A DNA stretch of 64,000 bases from Zygotorulaspora mrakii. Its lineage: Eukaryota > Ascomycota > Saccharomycetes > Saccharomycetales > Saccharomycetaceae. Below are positions 18,780-25,730 of the stretch, in pieces. Position 1 is the first letter of the stretch, and the number at the start of each line of letters is the position of its first letter. Made by a program: the position numbers and the translations under genes. The DNA lies in contig NC_050722.1 in assembly GCF_013402915.1 (NCBI RefSeq), positions 124,001-188,000 of the forward strand, in the 5' to 3' direction. The notes below the pieces were generated by a model. It was not told the origin of the DNA, made no database searches, and saw only the letters and a program-made list of their open reading frames with translations.

Positions 18780-20003
18780 ATGGAGGTGGTGTATCCCGAA
18801 AGGGTTTTTGATTTGAGCTCGGGCAGATCGCATCGCCGTTTGATGAGCAGTATAAATCATTCGCCGTCGGCGACAGATTCTACTGCGACTTCCGAAGACA
18901 AGTCTAGAATAGCTAATGGCGGAAGCATATCGGTGAGCTTCAACAGCGCTGCTTATAGGTTGCCAGACACGCTCGACCAGCTGCAGACACCGGTGATCAA
19001 CCGAGTAACCAGCGAAGACTCTTGGCCCGTGTTCAAGCCGTTTGAGAGCCCCAGACCTTTGCCGTTGCCGGGATCAATGGCTGCAGTGACCACTCAAGCC
19101 AATATAGAGCTACTCCCGACGCAGCTTCGCCGTAGGAAATCTGCGCGGGCTATCAATGACAGTTCGTCCGACGAGGTCATCAGCCAGTTCTCACAATGGG
19201 ACAATTATAGAAACACATCGCAACAGTCGCGAAGAAACGAGCAAATAGCATCCAAACCGCCCATAAGAAGGGCAAGTGTGCGAAGAAACGATTTTACCAG
19301 TAAAAAGGAAGTGCAACAGTCAAAAGAGAGTAAAAAGTTTCTGTTTCATAAGGGGTTCTTCAAAAAAACCAAGTCACAGCCAGTAACTAGGAGATTCCTC
19401 AGAAATAGAGCAGGCTTGAATGCTGTTCTCAATTTTATTGACTTGCAATCGATGAGTCCGAGCGACGTTGTGTCTTCTGACGTGGCGACAACTTATGCAC
19501 CACGGAAATTGCTTCGCCGTTGTCCAGCGATAATAGAATCATACAAGGCGCCCTTACGCGAGTACGTTGCTGCGATATCCAGGCAAGGCTCAGTACAAAG
19601 ATCCTCCAAGTCCCCATTGCTTGCTGAAAGACCGAAAACTACAAAAAAACGGACTGCTTTGAGCAGATCCCATTCCACTCCATCAGCAATACGACACATA
19701 AGATCAAGTTCGTATTCACCTCAATCACGAATAGTGCACGAGCTCTGGAAAGAGTATCTCAGATTGGTAATTTTCCAAAGAATTCAATTGAGGCTGTCAT
19801 TAACTAATATTGATGATTCTGCAAGCGTATCATCAAAAGCGTCACCAGAATTGTCTCCTATTGCATTTAGCAGTTATTCTCCAGATAAGCAAAACAGAAA
19901 GCATAAATTCTATCGCGTATCAAGTCAAGAAAGTTATTACTCTTCCACCCCACCAATTACACCATCTTCCAATGCAGTTTGCGCTATGAGAAAAGCATAT
20001 TAA
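18780..20003 (+). CDS. NIS1: NIS1, septin-associated bud-neck protein
   Basis: Nis1 is a protein of unknown biochemical activity that binds septins and sits at the bud neck in G2/M. The first ATG in frame is at 18780 (MEVVYPERVFDLSSGRSHRR), giving 407 residues, close to the S. cerevisiae length. The frame is open further upstream (to about 18711) but has no ATG there. The product is basic and Ser/Arg-rich with no membrane segment or catalytic motif. Short conserved-looking blocks lie near residues 205-245 (KKFLFHKGFFKK..., FLRNRAGLN) and 335-360 (RIVHELWKEYLRLVIFQRIQ). Identification rests partly on position: TPM1-NIS1 are neighbours on S. cerevisiae chromosome XIV. It converges on TMA108 with 42 bp between stops. 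Confidence 0.8.
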   Translation: MEVVYPERVFDLSSGRSHRRLMSSINHSPSATDSTATSEDKSRIANGGSISVSFNSAAYRLPDTLDQLQTPVINRVTSEDSWPVFKPFESPRPLPLPGSMAAVTTQANIELLPTQLRRRKSARAINDSSSDEVISQFSQWDNYRNTSQQSRRNEQIASKPPIRRASVRRNDFTSKKEVQQSKESKKFLFHKGFFKKTKSQPVTRRFLRNRAGLNAVLNFIDLQSMSPSDVVSSDVATTYAPRKLLRRCPAIIESYKAPLREYVAAISRQGSVQRSSKSPLLAERPKTTKKRTALSRSHSTPSAIRHIRSSSYSPQSRIVHELWKEYLRLVIFQRIQLRLSLTNIDDSASVSSKASPELSPIAFSSYSPDKQNRKHKFYRVSSQESYYSSTPPITPSSNAVCAMRKAY

Positions 20004-20045
20004 AGTATATACAGTTTTTAAAAATATTATTTTGATATAGTTTCC

Positions 20046-22841
20046 TCAATTAAAGACATCATATTTCATCGTTTTCTCCAGTAACTGCTTGTCTTCACTG
20101 TGAGTTGACTTTACAATTTCCCAGTAATCTTTGGCACTCAAAATATCCAAAAAAGAATCCTGAGTTATCTCCAAAAACTCGTCCACAATTTCTTCATCAG
20201 CAGCGAACATTTTGAAGACATGAAATGCAATTGATGAAAGTGACGTCCTTTTATTATCACTTGACGCATCTTTTCTCACACAACTACGGACCCAAACATC
20301 AAAATGGGTTCTGAACCATTCCCATACGATTTCCCGTATTTGACAATCACTCTGATCACCTTTAGGTTTTTGATATGCATTATAAGTAAGGCCTAACAGC
20401 GCCGAATCGATGCCACTGATTTCTAAGTTAGCTGCAATAAACTCCAATGTTTTTTTTATAATCCCAAAATTTTTCGAGAAACACATGTAATTAATGGCGT
20501 AAAATTGTAATGCATCAGAGTGCACCGGTGTATTAATATTTAAAAATGAAACATTCTCTTTGATGCCTTCACAGGAATTGGCTAGCTCAAACAGTCTTTT
20601 CCATTGTTTAGTGTTTTTGGCACTTTGCGATATAACTGCAAAAACACTCTCAACAATTTCGATTGGAACGCTTGATGGAGGTCCCTGCAAGATATGATTG
20701 AAATAATTATGACACAGCTCACAAATATTTGGTAGTTCTCTACCCATGAAGAGGAGCTTAGACATACAATCGAGTTGATAAGAAGAATAAGTCCCCTCCT
20801 CAAATTTTCCTACCGGCCAATTAATTTTCTTAATCAAGGGAGTGACAACGGAATAAATGTAGTCATGTGCGAAATTCCCATTTGCTGCCGATAATTGTTC
20901 AACTTTCCCCAATGCTATCAGACCGCTTCTCATGGCAAGCCAATATTTGGCATGTCGTTTGAGGTCAACTTCATCTGATGATAAATGCTGTAGTAAATTT
21001 TGCAATCCGGACAAGTGAATGGGCTTTTGATATGCTGAATCACCAATGTAGTATTGTAAATCGGTGAAAATTTTAACCAAGTCAATTTCCGATAAATCGC
21101 CGTTTGTTAAATGTTGATTTATTTGTTTGTAAAATTCATCTGATTCGTAAGATACATGATAGTAGCCCTGCGATTCGTGATTACAAAGTAGTATCGGATA
21201 ATCGATCTTCAGAGTTCGGTCTGTCATTAGGATATGTTTCGTATCCAATTCGGTATTTGGCAGCTGAATAAATAGAGGAATAGAATATGGCACATCCTCA
21301 TAGTCAGTATCTCCACTAGTTATATACCTGTGTTGGACAAGTTTGGTTTTTGTTTTGTTACTTTCTTCAATCAGCTCTACTGATACGATAGGTAATCCAG
21401 CTGTTCGACACCATGAACTGAAGTGATTAGATATATTTTGAGATTTAAGAGTGTTAGCCATATGATATATGATATTAATTGGCTTGATACTATTCTTATG
21501 GAGGGACTCATCTTTGAAAACTTTTTGCAAAGCTTTTTTAAAAAACTCCTCGCCAGTAGAGAGCGACATACCCCTCAAAATAGCGATGCCTTTAGCATAT
21601 GAGTGCGCGTCAAAAAGATCTTTGGTCTGTGATGGTGAGTTCATTGTTGCTTTCAGAGAAGCTGCTGCTATACTTAGCGTATGCGAATCAGAGTCTGACG
21701 ACATGGCAGTACCTGTCTGATCAACCAAATATGCTTTGCTTGTCCAATAGTTCGGTAAATCGCCACTTTTTTCAAGAACTTCACAGGCACACCAAGTGGC
21801 GAATGATTCGTTGAACCATAGATATTCAAACGACTGGAAAGAGAGATAGTTACCCATCCATTGATGAACCAACTCATGCACGATTAGTTGTTGCACTTGT
21901 TGTCTAACATCATTATTTGCTAGTACAGTTGGCGTCAACAGTAAATGATTCATTTGAACAGTAATAAGACCAAAATTTTCCATTGCCATATCTTTCAAAA
22001 AGGGTAACAAAACGAAATCCAATTTATCAAGAGGACATTTTTTATCAAAGAACTCTTCTAAGATGGGTATATATTTCTGGACTGTGTCAAGCGCAAAGGC
22101 TGCATTTTCAATATTCGATGGCGAGTAAATTGATAATGGCATCTTGTTTGGTGAATAATTGGAATGCACTTCTGTTCTAGACATTTCTAGATCACCAACG
22201 ACAAACCCAAAAATTGATGTTACCATCAATGGAGTAATACCAAATACAGTCAACTTTTGGTCACTATTTCCGACTTTTGATGACGAGACCTTGCTTGTGT
22301 TTGAAATCACTTTGAAGCGAGAGAGAGTCTTGATGGTCAATTGAAATGTGGTTTTTAAAGAAGGTTCATCAACGCACGGAAATATGCTTCTAGCAAAGTA
22401 GGGTTGACAATGGGTTGCAATCACCATATTATTCGATTTGCCCGTTTTGGGATCCATGAAATTTGTTTTGAAAACCCCTGCTGTTTCGTCCTGATACGTT
22501 TTGATTGCATTGATTCTTCCAACGTAATCCAGATGCAGAAAAAGTTTCCTATCAGGCGAGAAAAGTATCTGTTCCTGACAATTGAATATAACTACTTCCT
22601 CGGACTTGTCATATGTTACATCGAGGGGGTGCTCAACCTTGCTTTCACAAAGGGATGCCGACAAAATGACCAGATTCTTAGAATGTAGTTTCAAGTCTTG
22701 TATTGAACAAGCTGCTAAATTAGTTGGTTTCAATGAAATTCTTGCTGATCCTCTGAAATTGGTCTTCAATGGATTGATGTCGAGGTGTAATTCATAATGT
22801 GAAGGCACTACGGCATTCGTGATCGCCAAGAGCTCACTCAT
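20046..22841 (-). CDS. TMA108: TMA108, M1-family aminopeptidase-like ribosome-associated protein
   Basis: Tma108 is an M1 metallopeptidase-fold protein that in S. cerevisiae binds a subset of nascent chains at the ribosome rather than acting as a general peptidase. From the ATG at 22841 the product is 931 residues (MSELLAITNAVVPSHYELHL). The frame is open eight codons further but without an ATG. Visible M1 features are a GAMEN-like MAMENFG exopeptidase motif and the zinc motif HELVHQ (about residues 322-327). A downstream Glu in NESFATW and the ERAP1-like C-terminal helical domain are also present. The zinc ligands appear intact, so catalysis cannot be excluded. A CACGTG lies about 155 bp upstream (22997-23002). 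In S. cerevisiae it is YIL137C, next to TPM2, matching the order here. Confidence 0.93.
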   Translation of the reverse strand: MSELLAITNAVVPSHYELHLDINPLKTNFRGSARISLKPTNLAACSIQDLKLHSKNLVILSASLCESKVEHPLDVTYDKSEEVVIFNCQEQILFSPDRKLFLHLDYVGRINAIKTYQDETAGVFKTNFMDPKTGKSNNMVIATHCQPYFARSIFPCVDEPSLKTTFQLTIKTLSRFKVISNTSKVSSSKVGNSDQKLTVFGITPLMVTSIFGFVVGDLEMSRTEVHSNYSPNKMPLSIYSPSNIENAAFALDTVQKYIPILEEFFDKKCPLDKLDFVLLPFLKDMAMENFGLITVQMNHLLLTPTVLANNDVRQQVQQLIVHELVHQWMGNYLSFQSFEYLWFNESFATWCACEVLEKSGDLPNYWTSKAYLVDQTGTAMSSDSDSHTLSIAAASLKATMNSPSQTKDLFDAHSYAKGIAILRGMSLSTGEEFFKKALQKVFKDESLHKNSIKPINIIYHMANTLKSQNISNHFSSWCRTAGLPIVSVELIEESNKTKTKLVQHRYITSGDTDYEDVPYSIPLFIQLPNTELDTKHILMTDRTLKIDYPILLCNHESQGYYHVSYESDEFYKQINQHLTNGDLSEIDLVKIFTDLQYYIGDSAYQKPIHLSGLQNLLQHLSSDEVDLKRHAKYWLAMRSGLIALGKVEQLSAANGNFAHDYIYSVVTPLIKKINWPVGKFEEGTYSSYQLDCMSKLLFMGRELPNICELCHNYFNHILQGPPSSVPIEIVESVFAVISQSAKNTKQWKRLFELANSCEGIKENVSFLNINTPVHSDALQFYAINYMCFSKNFGIIKKTLEFIAANLEISGIDSALLGLTYNAYQKPKGDQSDCQIREIVWEWFRTHFDVWVRSCVRKDASSDNKRTSLSSIAFHVFKMFAADEEIVDEFLEITQDSFLDILSAKDYWEIVKSTHSEDKQLLEKTMKYDVFN

Positions 22842-23896
22842 TCTTACAGCACCACTAAAATTCAATTGTCAATACTGTTAGGATCTTGCCAACTTTGACA
22901 GATTAATTTTGACTCAGCTGGGCATACCGTCAATAAGATGTGCAGGCATTCGAGAAGAAATTCTATTTTTTGAAATTCACCCAACCGCACAATGGTCACG
23001 TGTGCGGAACCATCTCGCCCAGGATATATAGCACCAGTCAGAGTTCTAACGGTGTCCGTGAACGACCCTGGAGAGGGACCGATACAAAGTCCCAATGAAG
23101 CGGCCTTTGGCTTCAAAGCTAAGCTCTCTGGGAGAGCGTGGCGCTAGAGTCTCAGCTCGTTCCATAACATATACTTGAGTATCAGTTTTCCTCACCTAAA
23201 ACGATGCTGCTGAAACCTCCTTCAACTGCGACACTTGCTATGTTTCGGGATGCATGGACATTGCTTATTTCCCCAAAAGCAGGAATATAAAACTCTATGT
23301 TGACGAAGAAACCTTCAGCAGTACCCCTAAGTTACAGCCACCACCACGCGCATAGACAGTGGTTTCGTTGTGTGGGCTGGATGGACAGAATATTTCTTGA
23401 CTGATTACGACGAGCTTGCTGCTAAAGTAACATACTGTAAATCGGTCAAATAGCCGCCGTGATCATCCTCTGTTGTACTAAAAGCGCTTTCTCCTCTATA
23501 CAGGAAGGAGGACCTCTGCACATAGCACAAATGTTGCCTTGATATCATTTGTAACGTTATTTTTACGAGGCGCCCATCATACGTCATCGCAAATACTGCT
23601 ATTCTTGGCAAAAATTAAGTCCCTAGCAACACAAGTGATTATGAAACAGCTCGTTGTGAATAAAATAAACCAAGCCATTTCACTTTTCGTACCTTGCTCT
23701 CGATCTAAGTCATAGCCGAATCAGGTAAAGAGGCTGCACCAAATATAAACATCAAGTGGGCAAAGAGGTTTCTTCAATCATATATAAATTGAGTGAAACC
23801 TATGTCTGAACGCTGTGAGTAATTTGTTGTGTTAAACTGTAACCCCTCTAGATAGATCAGAAAACCTCAATTAATTACAGTACCTAGAATAAAAGA
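22842..23896. other. gene-poor region at the synteny junction, left part
   Basis: This 1,055-bp stretch lies between TMA108 and the small Ser/Ala-rich gene. It contains a Cbf1-type CACGTG (22997-23002), a GATATATA near 23025 and a TATATAAA near 23,780 ahead of the next gene. Several open frames of 60-85 codons occur (for example minus strand 22862-23116 and 23405-23611) but none shows recognisable protein features. It may contain gene relics left by a rearrangement, but I cannot identify any. Confidence 0.55.
22997..23002. promoter_or_regulatory. CACGTG E-box upstream of TMA108
   Basis: GTCACGTG at 22995-23002 matches the Cbf1/centromere-binding-factor consensus (RTCACRTG). It is about 155 bp upstream of the TMA108 ATG. 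Confidence 0.45.
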
Positions 23897-24190
23897 ATGT
23901 CCAGCAGCGCTCACACAACAAACAGCAATTTGGTCTCTAATGGTGCCGTTGCCGCTTCGTCGGTCAGTGCCTCTTCGGTATCATCAGCTTTGTCCTCGGT
24001 CAGTTCATTCGCTTCGTCGATAACTTCTGCAGCTTCCAGCTCTGCATCGAGCTCCGCTTCCTCTGCATCTTCGAGGACTTCCAGTAACGCTGCTTCCCCA
24101 AATATGGTTGCTCATCCGATCTCCTGGAAATACGGTATCGCGTTGGGAGCCGTGGTTGCGGGGTCTTTCGTTTTCGGCGCAGGTATCTAG
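23897..24190 (+). CDS. small Ser/Ala-rich protein with one C-terminal membrane segment (NCW1-like by position)
   Basis: The 97-residue product has no recognised domain. Residues 1-68 are a Ser/Ala/Thr/Asn-rich low-complexity stretch dominated by Ser-Ala-Ser repeats. Then comes NMVAHPISWKYG and a single hydrophobic segment (about residues 78-97) reaching the C-terminus (ending FGAGI). There is no N-terminal signal peptide, so a tail-anchored topology fits better than a secreted GPI protein. A TATA-like ATATATAAA lies about 115 bp upstream. It sits directly before PKR1 on the same strand. S. cerevisiae has a small Ser-rich gene, YMR122W-A (NCW1), in the same place, so orthology is likely but is inferred from position and composition. 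Low-complexity sequence makes homology hard to test. Confidence 0.6.
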   Translation: MSSSAHTTNSNLVSNGAVAASSVSASSVSSALSSVSSFASSITSAASSSASSSASSASSRTSSNAASPNMVAHPISWKYGIALGAVVAGSFVFGAGI

Positions 24191-24500
24191 ATCCCGAGCG
24201 TGTTGTAACTGTATTTTATAAGAACGCATGTGGATGTGCTTTCTACGTTCAAGTAGGCACGTTCAAGTATATAGCTAATGATTTTAAGAACATGCCCACA
24301 CGACTGGGCCTTTTTAATTGCTTCATTTAGTCGGACTTAACGAAAAGCACCTGCCCTTTAACTTCAAATAGAATAGTAATACAAGAGTAGTACGCGCGAT
24401 CGGTCGTTGATTCGCAACATTGATAAACGCTGACGAGATAGATACATCAACAAATGGCACAGATACTTTACAAATTGTTTTCTTCAACTTTTACCCTGTC

Positions 24501-24563
24501 AGATGCAGGGCGATGACAGACTCCTGATAGATGCAGGGCGATGACAGACTCCTGATAGATGCA
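24501..24563 (+). repeat. 28-bp tandem repeat, 2.25 copies
   Basis: The unit AGATGCAGGGCGATGACAGA plus CTCCTGAT is present identically at 24501-24528 and 24529-24556. A partial third copy (AGATGCA) follows at 24557-24563. Perfect identity suggests recent duplication by slippage or unequal exchange. Confidence 0.9.
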
Positions 24564-24951
24564 AAGAGATGTACGTGTCATGCTTTATGAAGTAATAGTT
24601 CCGCAACGGGCGAAGGTTCAGTTCAAGCTTACCTAGTGGGATACAACTAGCAGTATTATTGAAATTCCGCGATCAAGAGGTTATCTTTTACGATCGTGCT
24701 CCCTCGAGACTTCAGTCCACTATAGTAGGCGTTCATCCCGTATGGTGCTCGTCAGCATCTGCGAAACACCAGACATAACAGACACGTTATGGGCCATGGC
24801 CTACGACCGCCCCATCGTTCTTTAGCTGCACCGAATACTATTCTGAGTGGTACCGTGGCACTATTGCGAACTTTGAATGCTGGCCAGTTCATTCGCGGTT
24901 CAGAGACTGTAAACTGCTCCTCGAACATTCGGCTCTGTAGGTTTTCTCAAT

Positions 24952-24958
24952 TTACCCG
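24952..24958 (-). promoter_or_regulatory. Reb1-type site upstream of PKR1
   Basis: TTACCCG is the reverse complement of the Reb1 core CGGGTAA. It lies about 105 bp upstream of the PKR1 ATG, where Reb1 commonly positions the nucleosome-free region in yeasts. Confidence 0.5.
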
Positions 24959-25059
24959 GCGCCTGCTGCCCGTGTAGCTGAAAAATGACAGTTAGTGAAA
25001 TTCCAACAGATCATCACTAAACAAATGACAATCAGCAGCCTTTTGTGGTCGAATTCATC

Positions 25060-25422
25060 ATGGCAAACTTCTTCGTGGCACTATGGGAAAGTATTTTTCA
25101 ACCTGGAACGACGCCTCAGCTTATTATCGCTACCCATCTTTCTTTTGCGGCGCTTGTGGCCACATTGGGATGGTTGATCTTTGCCACTTCTGGTAATATC
25201 CATTTCATAGCATTGTTCTCAATATCTATATGCCTCTGGCTAGCTGTAACATGGTTTGTTCAGGAGCTGAACCATGTAAAATTGAGCGATAACAGAACTA
25301 TAGAGTCGGAAAGCAAAGCGGAAGAAGAAAAAAGACCTGTTACGGCATCCTCGAGCAGCGCTGAGACGGCCTCATTGACGTCAAGCAAGAAAGCATCTCA
25401 ACTGAGATCTAGAAAAGTTTAA
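25060..25422 (+). CDS. PKR1: PKR1, ER factor for V-ATPase Vo assembly
   Basis: Pkr1 is a small ER membrane protein that works with Vma12, Vma21 and Vma22 to assemble the membrane sector of the vacuolar H+-ATPase. The product from the ATG at 25060 is 120 residues (S. cerevisiae 122), beginning MANFFVALWESIFQPGTTPQLII, which matches the family start. Two transmembrane segments are visible (about residues 22-42 and 47-68), followed by a charged Ser/Lys-rich cytosolic tail ending in a basic RSRKV. In S. cerevisiae PKR1 is YMR123W and precedes EPO1, as here. This is the first gene of the right-hand synteny block. Confidence 0.95.
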   Translation: MANFFVALWESIFQPGTTPQLIIATHLSFAALVATLGWLIFATSGNIHFIALFSISICLWLAVTWFVQELNHVKLSDNRTIESESKAEEEKRPVTASSSSAETASLTSSKKASQLRSRKV

Positions 25423-25480
25423 GTAGCTCAGATACTTTTATTTAATATGTAAATCATCCCGTCAATATTTGGCTTTCTCG

Positions 25481-25486
25481 CACGTG
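25481..25486. promoter_or_regulatory. CACGTG E-box upstream of EPO1
   Basis: GCACGTGAGA occurs in the 308-bp PKR1-EPO1 intergenic region, about 245 bp upstream of the EPO1 ATG. It is a candidate bHLH (Cbf1/Pho4-type) site by sequence only; the rest of this interval shows no gene. Confidence 0.35.
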
Positions 25487-25730
25487 AGATTTTCGGACAG
25501 CTTTTTTTAGTAGGAGCCAGAATTATATTCAAAAACATGAGCGAGCATATTGCATTGATATTTCAGAAAGAATTAATTGAATGTTTCATTACATATTTGT
25601 GCACAACTGAAGTACCGAAGAATTGAAAGCCACACGTAACATTGAATTGTGTTTCTTCCTTCTATAGGTTATTTCTCAGCTGTCAAGAGCTGCTGGTATA
25701 AGACATTTATTTCAAGGTAAATAACAAACA

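Larger units (their letters stand above)
24191..25059. other. intergenic region upstream of PKR1 with a 28-bp tandem duplication
   Basis: This 869-bp region has a 28-bp direct tandem repeat (24501-24563) and a Reb1-type TTACCCG (24952-24958) about 100 bp ahead of PKR1. A 62-codon frame at 24,789-24,977 shows no protein-like features and is not supported. Confidence 0.6.

Noticed and set aside
22862..23116. 84-codon minus-strand frame immediately upstream of TMA108
   Set aside because: It occupies the TMA108 promoter, overlaps the CACGTG site and has no recognisable protein features.
23205..23354. Cys-containing open frame (ETSFNCDTCYVSGCMDIAYF...) in the TMA108 to small-gene gap, reminiscent of a tiny zinc protein
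   Set aside because: No upstream ATG, only about 50 codons and no true CxxC...CxxC pattern; indistinguishable from chance.
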